Assembly (NCBI RefSeq): GCF_001954275.1
Contig: NZ_MBEU01000009.1
Span: 1 to 64,000 of the forward strand
Source: Mycobacterium sp. IS-836
GTDB taxonomy: Bacteria > Actinomycetota > Actinomycetes > Mycobacteriales > Mycobacteriaceae
Direction of reading: 5' to 3'
Length of the DNA: 64,000 nucleotides
The first letter of the stretch is position 1, and the number at the start of each line of letters is the position of its first letter. Shown here piece after piece: positions 28,347 to 37,993 of this stretch. The notes under the pieces are model-generated. The model did not search any database, had not been told where the DNA came from, and worked only from the letters and a program-made list of their open reading frames with translations. The position numbers and the translations under genes are program-made.

Positions 28347-29840
28347 ATGACGGGATCAACGACGATCACGCGAGAAACCCACGCCGATCAGGCGGTGCTG
28401 ACGATTGGCGGCCAGACGCAGCCGGGTGCCGCGGGGACCTACCCCGTACACAATCCGGCCCGGCCGGCCGAGATCGTCGGCTACGCACCCGCCGCCGACA
28501 AGGCCCAGCTCGACGCCGCGGTGTCGGCCGCACGTCGTGCGGCGCCCGAATGGCGAGCCCTCGGCGTCACCGAACGCATCGCGGCTTTCACCGCCGCGGC
28601 CACCACGGCCGCCGAACAGTTGGCCGCGCGAGACGGCGCACGCCTGTACACCCGCGAGCACGGCAAGGTGCTGTCCGAAGCGAATTTCGAGATCGACACC
28701 GGCCCCGGCCTCGCCGCGCTGATCGGCTCGATGGCCGAGGCCGCGCTAGCGCCCGAGCAGATCGACCCGCAGTCGAAATACCCACGGCTGCACCGCGAGC
28801 CGTTCGGTGTGGCCGCGCTCGTGCTCCCGTTCAACTGGCCGCTGGCGCTGACGATGACGAAGCTGGCGTCGGCGCTGACCGCCGGCAACACCGCCGTCGT
28901 GAAGGTGCCGCCGAGCTGTCCCCTGGCGGCGCTGCAACTTGCCGGGGCGCTGGCGCAGGCACTGCCGCCGGGTGTGGTCAACGTGCTCGCGGGCCCCGGG
29001 AGCGAGCTCGCCCAGGCGCTGGTCACCCACCCCGGCATCGACCTCATCTCGCTGACCGGCGGCGTCGCCACCGGGCGGGCCGTCATGGCGGCCGCCGCGC
29101 GCCGGCTCACCCCGGTGTTGCTGGAGCTGGGCGGGAACGACGCCGCGATCGTCGCACCCGACATCGCGATCAGCGACGAGCTGGTCGAGCGGCTGGTGAC
29201 GGCGACCTACACCACCTGCGGGCAGGTGTGTATGGCGATCAAGCGGCTGTATGCGCCCACCAAACGCGTCGGTGAGCTGGCCGAGGCGGTGCTGGCGCGC
29301 TGCGGGCGGGAGGTGCTCGGCGACGGGCTCGCCGACGAGGTGACGCTGGGGCCGCTGCACACGGCCGCCGGCCGCAACCGCGTCACCGCGCTGGTCGCCG
29401 ACGCCGAGGCGCAGGGCGCGACAGTGCGAACGGCGGGAAGGGTCCGCGACGAGGACGCCGACTCGGGCGGATACTTCGCGCTGCCAACCGTCGTCACCGA
29501 TCTGGCGCCGGACTCGAAGCTGGCCACCGAGGAGCAGTTCGGTCCGGTGCTGCCGATCTTCGGCTACGACAGCATCGATGACGCGGTAACCGCCGCGAAC
29601 GCAACCGAATTCGGCCTCACCGCGTCGGTCTGGACCGGTGATGACGCCCTCGCCGACCGCGTCGCCGGGCAACTCGTGGCGGGCACGGTCAGCGTCAACT
29701 GCCACGGCCTGGCCGCCCAGGACCCGCGCCTGCCGTTCGGCGGTTGCGGCCAGTCCGGCATCGGGCGGGAACTCGGCGTCGAGGGAATCCGGGCATTCAC
29801 CCAGCCGCGCACCTTCGTCCGCCACCCGGCGCCGGGCTAG
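28347..29840 (+). CDS. Aldehyde dehydrogenase
   Basis: NAD(P)-dependent aldehyde dehydrogenase of 497 residues. Visible signatures: LPFNWPLALTMTKLASALTAGNTAVVKVPP, the general base Glu in LLELGGNDAAIV, and the catalytic Cys in TCGQVCMAIKRLYAP. The position before GQ, usually Asn or Ala/Thr, is Cys here, giving two nearby cysteines. The C-terminal PFGGCGQSGIGRELG segment is standard. The ATG follows AAGGGAGA. It is divergent from the ADH gene across a 91-base promoter gap. Confidence 0.9.
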   Translation: MTGSTTITRETHADQAVLTIGGQTQPGAAGTYPVHNPARPAEIVGYAPAADKAQLDAAVSAARRAAPEWRALGVTERIAAFTAAATTAAEQLAARDGARLYTREHGKVLSEANFEIDTGPGLAALIGSMAEAALAPEQIDPQSKYPRLHREPFGVAALVLPFNWPLALTMTKLASALTAGNTAVVKVPPSCPLAALQLAGALAQALPPGVVNVLAGPGSELAQALVTHPGIDLISLTGGVATGRAVMAAAARRLTPVLLELGGNDAAIVAPDIAISDELVERLVTATYTTCGQVCMAIKRLYAPTKRVGELAEAVLARCGREVLGDGLADEVTLGPLHTAAGRNRVTALVADAEAQGATVRTAGRVRDEDADSGGYFALPTVVTDLAPDSKLATEEQFGPVLPIFGYDSIDDAVTAANATEFGLTASVWTGDDALADRVAGQLVAGTVSVNCHGLAAQDPRLPFGGCGQSGIGRELGVEGIRAFTQPRTFVRHPAPG

Positions 29841-29922
29841 TTCGTCGGCTGGCGTTGGCCTGGAAGGGATTTGAGCTCGGTCGCATTTCCGGGCGGCCGC
29901 GCGACGCCGACGCGAATATGGT

Positions 29923-30861
29923 CTATTTGTGCGAGGCTCTGAGTTGGTCGCTCGCCCGGCTGTCGGGTTTGGGGTCGATTCGTCGCCGCACTGAATCAAC
30001 GGCCTCGCGCAGCGCCTTCACGAAATCGCCGGACTGCAATACGCTGCATGAATGGCCGGCATCGACGGTCACCACGTGCGCACCGGGTATCTGCTTGGCC
30101 AGCCAGAACTGTTGTTGCGGCGGAATCGCCCTGTCGCGCAGCGGAATCAGCACCGCCGTCGGAACATCGATCTGCCCAACCCACGAAGTCGAGTCGAACC
30201 GCGTCATCTCGGCAACCGCACGGGCGATTCCACCCGGGCTTGTGCTTCGGAACTGGCCCAGCAGCCACTTAACGTCACTGCGGACGAGGGTTTCGGCGTC
30301 GGCCGCCGCGGGCCGCGGCAGCCCGGGACGCGGGCTGAACGCCTCAATCAGCCCCGCCAACACGCCGGCTCCCATCCGTTCCCACGTCACCCCATTCCAC
30401 CATCCGGTTGGCGCCGCCCCCAGCACCAGCCCGTCGAGCCGCTGCGGGTGCCGACGCCAAACTAGCTGGGCCACAGCCGAACCCATCGAATAACCAACCG
30501 GGACGAATGTCTCCACGCCGAGCGCATCGGCGAGCGCGGCTACGTCATCGGCGCAGTCCTCGAGCAGAAACCGGGGCGATGAAATGCCATGCCCGTGGAA
30601 GCGTTGATCGAACACCACCACGCGGCCAAACCCGCGCATCATCTCCAAGACCGGATACCACATCATCAGCCCGGTACAGGCGAGCCCATGCAGCAGCATG
30701 AATGTCGGCGCCCCGGCAACCGGCCCGGAATCGACTACATAAGTGCAACCGCGGCCCGGCAACTCCACGGTCCGGCCGCTGGGAACCTGACCGACCCGAG
30801 CAAACCCGGGCAGCCGAGGCGGTTGCCACTGAAAGCCAAGCAGGCGGCGATAGCCAGCCAT
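29923..30861 (-). CDS. Alpha/beta-hydrolase
   Basis: Alpha/beta-hydrolase of 312 residues. The oxyanion motif is LLHGLACTG, the nucleophile elbow GYSMGSAVAQ, and the catalytic His in DAGHSCSVL; a DR pair follows (LRDRAIP). Substrate unknown. ATG 30861 is preferred over the TTG at 30882. It ends a three-gene minus-strand group with the FadD6-like ligase (35 bases upstream) and the SDR. Confidence 0.85.
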   Translation of the reverse strand: MAGYRRLLGFQWQPPRLPGFARVGQVPSGRTVELPGRGCTYVVDSGPVAGAPTFMLLHGLACTGLMMWYPVLEMMRGFGRVVVFDQRFHGHGISSPRFLLEDCADDVAALADALGVETFVPVGYSMGSAVAQLVWRRHPQRLDGLVLGAAPTGWWNGVTWERMGAGVLAGLIEAFSPRPGLPRPAAADAETLVRSDVKWLLGQFRSTSPGGIARAVAEMTRFDSTSWVGQIDVPTAVLIPLRDRAIPPQQQFWLAKQIPGAHVVTVDAGHSCSVLQSGDFVKALREAVDSVRRRIDPKPDSRASDQLRASHK

Positions 30862-30896
30862 ACCGCCATTACAGCACAGCAACCGCGATTGCGCCG

Positions 30897-32660
30897 TCAG
30901 CCCGCCGGACGGGAACCGGCCGCCACCTCTTGGGCGTATTCGTCGTAGAAGGGCACGTAGCCCTCTTCGCGACCTTCCAGCACGTACAGAGGGTCGGAGA
31001 CGTCGGATTCGTAGCCCTGACTGCGCAGATCACCCTTCTTGCTCTTGAACGTCGAGGTCTGCTCCAGCGAGTCGACCACCCGCACAAACAGCGGGCGAGC
31101 GTAGCTCGGCAGGCCCTCGGACACCGTGTTGGCCAACGACACACCGTCGAACTGTTTACCTTCGTGCAGCACCACGGCGGCCATCCCGGCGCGTCCGTCG
31201 GTGCCGGGAACCTCGACGCCGAACACCGTGGCGGCTTCGATGTTCGGGTCAGCCAACACGGCCGCTTCGACGTCGGTTGTGGCGACGTTTTCACCCTTCC
31301 ACCGGAAGGTGTCGCCGAGCCGGTCGACAAACGCGGCGTGGCGCCAACCCTGTGGCCGCATCAGGTCTCCGCTGTTGAGCCACACGTCGCCCTTGCGGAA
31401 AGCGTTGCGCACCAACTTCTTTTCACTGGCTTCGGCATCGGTGTAGCCCTCGAACGGCTGAACGCTGGTGACCTTGCTCAGCAGTAGCCCCGGTTTGCCG
31501 CCGCGCACCTTGCGAACCCGACCTTTGGAATCACGAACTGGCTCACCGGTTTCGGTGTCGTATTCGACGAAGGCCACCGGCGTCGGGCACATCCCGGCGG
31601 TCCTAGGAATGTTGAACACGTTGACGAACCCGGTGTTGCCCTCGCTGGCTCCGTAGAACTCGAAGACCCGCGGAATGTTGAACCGGGTGATGAACTCGTC
31701 CCAGATGTCGGCGCGTAACCCGTTTCCGGCGATTACGCGCACCTTGTGCTGGCGGTCGGTGTCCTTCTCCGGTTGGTTGAGCAAGTAGCGGCAGACCTCG
31801 CCGATGTACACGAACGCCGTCGCGTCATACCGGATCACCTCATCCCAAAACCGCGACGCGGAAAACGACCGCCCCAAAGCCAAAGTGGCACCGGCGCCGA
31901 CCACCGCCGACAACGCCACCGTCAACGCGTTGTTGTGATACAGCGGAAGGCAGCAGTACAGCGTGTCGCTGCTCTTCAACCGCATGCCGAACGCGCCCGA
32001 CCCACCCAGTGCCCACAGCCACCGGAAATGCGTCATCACAGTGGCTTTGGGCGCGCCGGTAGTTCCGGAGGTGAAGATGTAGAAGGCGTTGTCCTTGGCC
32101 CGCACGGATGTCGTCACCGCCGGATTGTCCGCGGGCGCGTCGGCGGCGAGCCGGTCCAGTTCGTCCACGGAAATCATTTCTGCGACCCGCGCCCCGGATT
32201 CCTTGACGGCGGTGAGCAACTCGTCGCTGCCGATCAACACCTTGGCATTAAGCAGGCCGATGCTGTGGGCGAGCACCTGGTCGCGCTGGTGGTAGTTCAG
32301 CATGCCGGCGATCGCGCCCAGTTTGACCGCCGCGAGCATTACCAGCACCATCCGCGGCGAGTTCTTCAGCATGACGCCCACGACATCGCCTCGCCCGACG
32401 CCGCGCTCAACAAGCACCGCCGCGTAGCGGTTGACCGTCTCGTTGGCCTGGCGATAGGTCCAGCTTTCGTCGTCGAACCGGATGAACACCTGATCGCGGT
32501 GACGTGCCGCGCGGTCCTGGAAGACCTTGCCGATCGAGGTCTTGATCGATCGATGGGCGATGAAGCCGGTCAGCGCGCCACGCAAGATGATGGGCGCATC
32601 CTTGATCAGACCGGGTAATCCGGCAGCGATATCGGTCAGCCCAACGGTGTCTTCAGCCAT
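30897..32660 (-). CDS. Long-chain fatty-acid-CoA ligase, FadD6-like
   Basis: Very-long/long-chain acyl-CoA synthetase of the ANL superfamily, 587 residues. It has the AMP-binding P-loop FTSGTTGAPKATVMTH, the YGASEGN adenylation motif, GDLMRPQGWRHAAFVDRLGDTFRWKGENV, and the C-terminal lysine region FKSKKGDLR. By eye it is closest to M. tuberculosis FadD6 (Rv1206), which lies elsewhere in that genome, so this may be a paralogue. Start ATG 32660. The SDR gene lies 2 bases upstream and the hydrolase 35 bases downstream. Confidence 0.9.
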   Translation of the reverse strand: MAEDTVGLTDIAAGLPGLIKDAPIILRGALTGFIAHRSIKTSIGKVFQDRAARHRDQVFIRFDDESWTYRQANETVNRYAAVLVERGVGRGDVVGVMLKNSPRMVLVMLAAVKLGAIAGMLNYHQRDQVLAHSIGLLNAKVLIGSDELLTAVKESGARVAEMISVDELDRLAADAPADNPAVTTSVRAKDNAFYIFTSGTTGAPKATVMTHFRWLWALGGSGAFGMRLKSSDTLYCCLPLYHNNALTVALSAVVGAGATLALGRSFSASRFWDEVIRYDATAFVYIGEVCRYLLNQPEKDTDRQHKVRVIAGNGLRADIWDEFITRFNIPRVFEFYGASEGNTGFVNVFNIPRTAGMCPTPVAFVEYDTETGEPVRDSKGRVRKVRGGKPGLLLSKVTSVQPFEGYTDAEASEKKLVRNAFRKGDVWLNSGDLMRPQGWRHAAFVDRLGDTFRWKGENVATTDVEAAVLADPNIEAATVFGVEVPGTDGRAGMAAVVLHEGKQFDGVSLANTVSEGLPSYARPLFVRVVDSLEQTSTFKSKKGDLRSQGYESDVSDPLYVLEGREEGYVPFYDEYAQEVAAGSRPAG

Positions 32661-32662
32661 CG

Positions 32663-33535
32663 CTACACATTCCGCGCCCGATCGGAGTCTTCTGAGTGCC
32701 GGTAGACCAGCCCTGCCCCGCGTTCTAACACTGGGGCCAAGAGCACCGATGCGAGTTCACCGGGCAGCGTCCAGCGCGGCTGAACTCTGCGCGGCCGGTG
32801 GATGATCGCCTTCGCGACGACATCAGCAGCCTCATCCGGTTGCATGCCGGGCATTCTGCGCAGGCTGGGGGTGGGCTCGCTCATTCGGGTGTGGATCAAC
32901 CCCATGTACACCGAGGTGACATCGATGCCGACGGCGCGGAGCTCGGGGGTGACGCTGCGCAACCACAGGTCGAATGCGCCCTTGGATGCCAGGTAGGTGC
33001 CCCAACGCGGGGTTGGCATCATCCGCACACCGATGCTGGACACATTCACGATGTGGCCGCTTCCCCGCGCCTGCATCGCCGGTAGTAGTCCGAGCAGCAG
33101 CCGGATCGGCCCGAGATAGTTGGTGTCGATCGTGCGCTCGAAGTCGTGCGGCCGGTCGTACTGCAGCTTCAGCGATCGGCGAATCGACTTGGCGGCGTTA
33201 CTCACAATGATGTCCAACGGCCCGTACGTCTCGGTCAGTTGGGTTGTCAGCGCGGTGATCGCCGCTGCGTCGGTCAGATCAGTCGGGAAGGCGACTGCGC
33301 GCCCACCGTCGGCAGAGATCGAGTCGCGAAGCTCGCAGAGTTTGCCCGCGGAGCGAGCGACAAGCAAAACCGTTGCCCCTGCGGCGGCGAGTTTGCGGGC
33401 AGTCGCCTCCCCCAGGCCGTATGAAGCGCCTGTCACAAGCACGCACTTGCCGGACACCGCTCTCCGCAGCCTGCCTTGATCCGCCACTCGCGGCGGGCTT
33501 ACGAGTGCATTCATTACCTTGCTGGCCAGACTCAT
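32663..33535 (-). CDS. Short-chain dehydrogenase/reductase
   Basis: Classical SDR of 290 residues. The cofactor motif is TGASYGLGEATA, NAAK follows strand 4, and the active site is SS plus Y-x3-K (GTYLASKGAF). The C-terminal extension ends in a hydrophobic stretch (LASVLLAPVLERGAGLVY), as in mycobacterial lipid-acting SDRs. ATG 33535 has an AGG site; a GTG at 33541 is the alternative. First gene of the SDR-FadD-hydrolase set, suggesting lipid or lipophilic substrate processing. Confidence 0.87.
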   Translation of the reverse strand: MSLASKVMNALVSPPRVADQGRLRRAVSGKCVLVTGASYGLGEATARKLAAAGATVLLVARSAGKLCELRDSISADGGRAVAFPTDLTDAAAITALTTQLTETYGPLDIIVSNAAKSIRRSLKLQYDRPHDFERTIDTNYLGPIRLLLGLLPAMQARGSGHIVNVSSIGVRMMPTPRWGTYLASKGAFDLWLRSVTPELRAVGIDVTSVYMGLIHTRMSEPTPSLRRMPGMQPDEAADVVAKAIIHRPRRVQPRWTLPGELASVLLAPVLERGAGLVYRHSEDSDRARNV

Positions 33536-33599
33536 TGGCACCTAAGTACCCGTTTCTCCGCGATGTTCCTCTGATCATGTCCGGCGCTAGACTCGACGG

Positions 33600-34424
33600 G
33601 TGGCGAAAGCCGCAAACCCGCGCGAAGCGGTCCCCGACGCCCCGTCCGCCAAATCATTCGCGCCGGTCGTCAAGGCCTTGGCGCCCTTGCGCCGCGTCAT
33701 CAAACCCAAGGTTTACGGCATCGAACATGTGCCCAAACGCGGCGCGCTGCTGGTAGGCAACCACACCTTGTACGGGGTGTTCGACCTGCTGCTGTGGACT
33801 GCGGAGTTGATTGAGCGGGGAATTATGGTTCGCGGGCTCGGAGAGCATGTCCTGTTCCGGGTGCCGGGTAGCGGTGAGCTCTTGAAAGCCTGCGGTATCG
33901 TCCCGGGAACCCGAGCCAACATGCGTGAACTTATGCGCCGTCGCGACTTGATCCTGGTTTTTCCGGGTGGTGCTCGCGAGGTCGCCAAACGCAAAGGCGA
34001 ACGGTATCAACTGATCTGGAAGAACCGTCTCGGATTCGCCAAGATGGCGATCGAAGGCCGCTACCCCATCGTCCCGTTTGCCTCGTTGGGCATTGAAGAC
34101 GCGTTGGACATCATCTTGGACAACGATCATCCGCTGATGGCTCCGCTGCGCAAACTGTGCGAGAAGCTGCTGAACGTTGAACCGTTGCCGATCGTGCGGG
34201 GCATCGGACTGACACCCGTACCCCGGCCCGAGCGACTGTACTTCTGGTTCGGTGAACCGATCTCCACGCGCGAATATGACGGTGTCGCCAACGAGGACAA
34301 CGCACAGGACCTGAGGGCCCGCACGGCCGCTTCGATCGAGGGTGGGCTCGACTTCCTGTTCGCCGAACGCGAAGAAGATCCAGAGCGGTCGCTCCTCAAA
34401 CGCCTCAGCCCGTGGGGTTTCTGA
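33600..34424 (+). CDS. PlsC-type 1-acylglycerol-phosphate acyltransferase family protein
   Basis: Acyltransferase of the lysophospholipid/PlsC superfamily (274 residues). The motif with the catalytic histidine is VGNHTLYGVFD (family H-x4-D), and motif III is VFPGGAREVAKRKGE. There is no clear membrane helix apart from a weak hydrophobic patch, as in the diacylglycerol-type subgroup. The start is GTG 33600, divergent from the SDR gene. It probably esterifies a lipid alcohol with an acyl-CoA. Confidence 0.84.
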   Translation: MAKAANPREAVPDAPSAKSFAPVVKALAPLRRVIKPKVYGIEHVPKRGALLVGNHTLYGVFDLLLWTAELIERGIMVRGLGEHVLFRVPGSGELLKACGIVPGTRANMRELMRRRDLILVFPGGAREVAKRKGERYQLIWKNRLGFAKMAIEGRYPIVPFASLGIEDALDIILDNDHPLMAPLRKLCEKLLNVEPLPIVRGIGLTPVPRPERLYFWFGEPISTREYDGVANEDNAQDLRARTAASIEGGLDFLFAEREEDPERSLLKRLSPWGF

Positions 34425-34475
34425 AGGCAACTGACCGGCGAGGGCCGGGTAAACACCACTTGATCAAGGTGAGAA

Positions 34476-36173
34476 ATGGCTCGTCAACGGAGCGTACGGC
34501 CTCGTCACCTGGGCAAACGCTGGTTTGAACCCCGGCGACCTGGCTATTCTCGCCTGGTCATGACAGATCGAGCGCGTTCACCGACACACCAGCGCCGACA
34601 TCGCTCAAACGGGAGGGCCCTGGGCGCCAAGGTGCTCGCCGCGCTGACGGCGGTCGTCGTGGTCGTCGCCATTGGCATCGGATGGATCACCTACCGCAGG
34701 GCATCGGCGGGCATCACCAAATCCGAGGCATTGGCCGGTGAACCCGCGTCGACCGGAAGTGCTCAGAACATCCTGATCATGGGGTTGGATAGCCGTCGCG
34801 ACCAGCACGGCCGGCCGCTGCCGCCCGACATCTATGACGCGCTGCACGCAGGCAACGAGGACTCCGCTGACGGCGACGCCGATGCGCTCATCGTCGTGCA
34901 CTTGCCCGCCGGGGACGGCCCGGCCACGGCGATCTCAATCCCGCGGGACGACTATGTCGATCTGGCTGGATGCCCGGCCTCGGAATGCCGCGGCAAGGTC
35001 AAGGAGGCCTACAGCCTCGCCTACGAGCGCGTGATGGAGGGGCGCGGCTCCTACAAGCTGGAATCCGATGCCGCCTCGCCCGCAGGGCAGGACTCCGCGG
35101 CGAACGAACAGGCGGCGCGCGAGGCGGGCCGCAAAGCGGAGATCGGCACGGTCAGGCGTCTGCTGCAAATTCCGATCGACCACTTCATTGAGGTCACGTT
35201 GGCCGGGTTCTTTCAGATCGCGCGGGTGGTCGAACCCCTCACCGTGTGCCTGAAAGAAGACACCGCGGATCGCTATTACTCCGGCGCGGACTTTCATCGA
35301 GGCATCCAGCAGATCAACGCGACCCAGGCAATGGCGTTCGTCCGGCAACGCCGCGACGCCAACGACGCGATGTTCACCGACCTCGATCGAACCCGCCGTC
35401 AGCAGGCCTTCATCGCCTCGCTGGTCAGTGCGCTGCGCCGCGGCGGAGCGTTGTCGGACCCCATCCGACTGCACGGCCTGCTGGAGGTCGCCAAGCAAAA
35501 CGTCGCCGTTGACGCCGGCCTCGACCTGGACGACCTCGCGCGTGACGCGTCCGCGTTCCAGAACCGGTCCGTCTCGCTCTATACGCTGCCGGTCACCGGT
35601 TTCGGCGAAATCTCAAACGGTGCGTTCGTCAATTTTATTGACGTATCCGCGGTGCGCTCCATTGTGCAGAACCTGGTCGCCGCCGATCCGTCGGCGGCCA
35701 CCCCGACCAGCATCCTCGGCACAACGGGGCAAACGGGCAACGACGCGTCGCTGGCCGCCGGCGACGTCGCGCTCGACGTGGTCAATGCCTCAGGCAGGCA
35801 AGGCGAGGCCGCGGACCTCGAGATAGCCTTGGCCACAGGGCACTTCAGCAAGGGAAATGTCAGCACCGCGGACTCCACCAGCCAGACGAGCACCATCGCC
35901 TACGGGCCGGGAGCGAAACTCGCCGCCGCCGAGCTGGCCGATGAATTCGGCATAACTGCCACCGCATCCGACGGCGTCGCCCGCAACACGGTGCGGCTGA
36001 CCGTCGGGACCGATTTCGCCAGATTTGACAATTTCCACCCCACGTCGGCAGCGCCGACCACCACCTCCGCGGCGCCCGTCGGCACTGTCCCGGCCACCGG
36101 CACAGGAACGCAGGAACCTGCGGCGACCAACCTCACACGCATGACCACCGATGGCATTCCCTGTGTGAAATGA
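34476..36173 (+). CDS. LytR-CpsA-Psr (LCP) family protein with LytR_C domain
   Basis: Membrane-anchored phosphotransferase family that in mycobacteria joins arabinogalactan to peptidoglycan. The 565-residue protein has a basic cytoplasmic N-terminus, one transmembrane helix (about residues 50-70, AALTAVVVVVAIGIGW) and the LCP domain (NILIMGLDSRR, DALIVVHL, ISIPRDDYVD, NATQAMAFVRQRRD). A C-terminal LytR_C domain follows (ALDVVNASGRQGEAADLEIAL), then a Thr/Ala/Pro tail. ATG 34476 has an AAGGTGAG site 6 bases upstream; ATG 34560 is an in-frame alternative without one. It is an extra copy relative to this position in M. tuberculosis. Confidence 0.9.
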   Translation: MARQRSVRPRHLGKRWFEPRRPGYSRLVMTDRARSPTHQRRHRSNGRALGAKVLAALTAVVVVVAIGIGWITYRRASAGITKSEALAGEPASTGSAQNILIMGLDSRRDQHGRPLPPDIYDALHAGNEDSADGDADALIVVHLPAGDGPATAISIPRDDYVDLAGCPASECRGKVKEAYSLAYERVMEGRGSYKLESDAASPAGQDSAANEQAAREAGRKAEIGTVRRLLQIPIDHFIEVTLAGFFQIARVVEPLTVCLKEDTADRYYSGADFHRGIQQINATQAMAFVRQRRDANDAMFTDLDRTRRQQAFIASLVSALRRGGALSDPIRLHGLLEVAKQNVAVDAGLDLDDLARDASAFQNRSVSLYTLPVTGFGEISNGAFVNFIDVSAVRSIVQNLVAADPSAATPTSILGTTGQTGNDASLAAGDVALDVVNASGRQGEAADLEIALATGHFSKGNVSTADSTSQTSTIAYGPGAKLAAAELADEFGITATASDGVARNTVRLTVGTDFARFDNFHPTSAAPTTTSAAPVGTVPATGTGTQEPAATNLTRMTTDGIPCVK

Positions 36174-36234
36174 CAAGGGCCCCAAGATCCTTTCACCACA
36201 GGGTCGTTGAGGTGAGTGCGAGTACAGTGGGTCG

Positions 36235-37767
36235 ATGGTCGTCGGCCCGTCCAATGCGCGGATGCTCGCTGGCGTCGCCGCCGCGTCCGTCGCGCTCGGG
36301 GTGGCCGAGCTGGTGGGCATCCCGTTCGGTGCGCGCGCCGACGCGCGTGCCGCTATCGGCTCCGCGGCCATCGACCTGACACCTGGGTCCATCAAAGAGG
36401 CGGCCATTCAGGCCCTGGGTTCTCAAGACAAATTCTTCGTGGCCGCCGTCGTGCTTGTGGCGATCGCCGCGATCGCCGCAATCGCCGGCACACTCGAGAC
36501 CCGCCGCCGCCCGTTCGGCAGCGCCGTGATCGCAGCGGCCGGGGTCCTCGGATGCATTGCGGTGCTGTCGCGCCCGGGTGCGACAGCGCTCGACACCATC
36601 CCCACCGTCGCGGGCGCCGCCTGCGGTGTGGCGACCCTTCGCTTGCTCATCCGTCGATTCTGGGCTGAACCGGAAGACAGCGGCGACGAGCCGGACACCG
36701 GCAGGCGCAGGTTCGTCACGTTGGGAGTTCTCGGACTCGGAGTGGTCAGTGGCGTGGCGGGCGCGATCATCACGCGGTTGGTGCATTCGGTGGCCGCTGA
36801 CCGCACCACCTTCGCATTTCCCAGGCCACGCGTACCGTCACCACCGATACCCGCGGACGTGCAACCGAACGGCGTTGCGCTGCCGAGCTTTATCACCGCC
36901 AGCGCCGACTTTTACCGGGTGGACACCGCGCTCATCGTCCCCCAACTCAGCCACGGCGACTGGCGGCTGCACATCCACGGCATGGTGGACCACGAGGCGA
37001 CCTACAGTTTCGACGACCTCGCCCGCTTCGACGTTGTCGAAACTGTGATGACGTTGACGTGCGTGTCGAATCCCGTTGGGGGCGATCTGATTTCGACGGG
37101 CGTGTGGACGGGCTACCGGTTGGCCGATCTGCTGGCGGTGGCCGGCGTGCACGCGGACGCCGATATGGTGCTTTCGACGTCGATCGACGGGTTCACCGTG
37201 GGCACGCCGGTGCAGGCGCTCACCGATGGCCGCGACGCGCTGCTGGCGATTGGCCTCAACGGTCAGCCCCTACCGATCGAGCATGGCTACCCGGCCCGCC
37301 TGGTAGTACCCGGGCTCTACGGGTACGTGTCGGCGACCAAGTGGGTCGTCGAGATGGAGCTGACCCGCTTCGACAGGGCGCAGGCGTACTGGACGCGGCA
37401 GGGCTGGGCAGCGCGCGCACCCATCAAAACCGAGTCGCGGATCGACGTGCCGAGAGGCGGCCAGAAGGTGCCGATGGGGCCGGTGGTTTTCGGCGGTGTC
37501 GCGTGGGCGCAGAATCGCGGCGTGCGGGCCGTGGAGGTCCGCATCGACGATGGCGCATGGCAGCCCGCGCAACAGGGCGCGAGCTATTCCAACGGCACGT
37601 GGCGGCTGTGGAGCTTCCCATGGCAGGCGAAAAGCCTTGGGAGACATACCATCACCGTGCGCGCCACCGACAACACCGGAGCTACCCAGACGGCGGACCA
37701 GGTTAGTCCCGTCCCGGACGGCGCGACCGGCTGGCACACGGTGGATTTCACCGTGGCGGCGACATAA
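36235..37767 (+). CDS. Membrane-anchored molybdopterin oxidoreductase, sulfite-oxidase-like
   Basis: 510-residue protein with several N-terminal hydrophobic segments (about residues 8-30, 67-85, 96-112 and 160-182). A sulfite-oxidase-type molybdenum-cofactor domain follows with the conserved cysteine in VMTLTCVSNPVGGDLIS, plus EHGYPARLVVPGLYGYVSATKW. The C-terminal Ig-like dimerisation domain (VEVRIDDGAWQPA) ends it. The catalytic part is probably extracytoplasmic. Similar membrane-fused proteins are known in mycobacteria (Rv0218 type); the electron partner is unknown. Start ATG 36235. Confidence 0.86.
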   Translation: MVVGPSNARMLAGVAAASVALGVAELVGIPFGARADARAAIGSAAIDLTPGSIKEAAIQALGSQDKFFVAAVVLVAIAAIAAIAGTLETRRRPFGSAVIAAAGVLGCIAVLSRPGATALDTIPTVAGAACGVATLRLLIRRFWAEPEDSGDEPDTGRRRFVTLGVLGLGVVSGVAGAIITRLVHSVAADRTTFAFPRPRVPSPPIPADVQPNGVALPSFITASADFYRVDTALIVPQLSHGDWRLHIHGMVDHEATYSFDDLARFDVVETVMTLTCVSNPVGGDLISTGVWTGYRLADLLAVAGVHADADMVLSTSIDGFTVGTPVQALTDGRDALLAIGLNGQPLPIEHGYPARLVVPGLYGYVSATKWVVEMELTRFDRAQAYWTRQGWAARAPIKTESRIDVPRGGQKVPMGPVVFGGVAWAQNRGVRAVEVRIDDGAWQPAQQGASYSNGTWRLWSFPWQAKSLGRHTITVRATDNTGATQTADQVSPVPDGATGWHTVDFTVAAT

Positions 37768-37770
37768 GCA

Positions 37771-37971
37771 TTACTTCGACGAGAGTTTCCGCCAGCTGAA
37801 CAACGCAATCACGAGGCCGATCAGCACGGTGATCGGGCCGATGATGGACCAGGTCGTGGTGTTGCTCATCGGGCTACCGCCAAGCACTCCGAATCCCTGG
37901 AGCGCCCAGATCAGCCCGAACAGCGCGACGATCAACCCGAACGCCAGCGTGGCGACGAAAGTCCTTCTCAT
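37771..37971 (-). CDS. Small two-helix membrane protein
   Basis: 66-residue protein made of two hydrophobic helices (VATLAFGLIVALFGLIWALQ and SIIGPITVLIGLVIALFSW) joined by a short polar turn, with Lys/Arg at both ends. I do not recognise a family. It converges with the sulfite-oxidase-like gene, 3 bases apart, and lies downstream of the CAP gene on the same strand. Confidence 0.6.
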   Translation of the reverse strand: MRRTFVATLAFGLIVALFGLIWALQGFGVLGGSPMSNTTTWSIIGPITVLIGLVIALFSWRKLSSK

Positions 37972-37993
37972 ATACGGATGCTAAGCCCACGGT

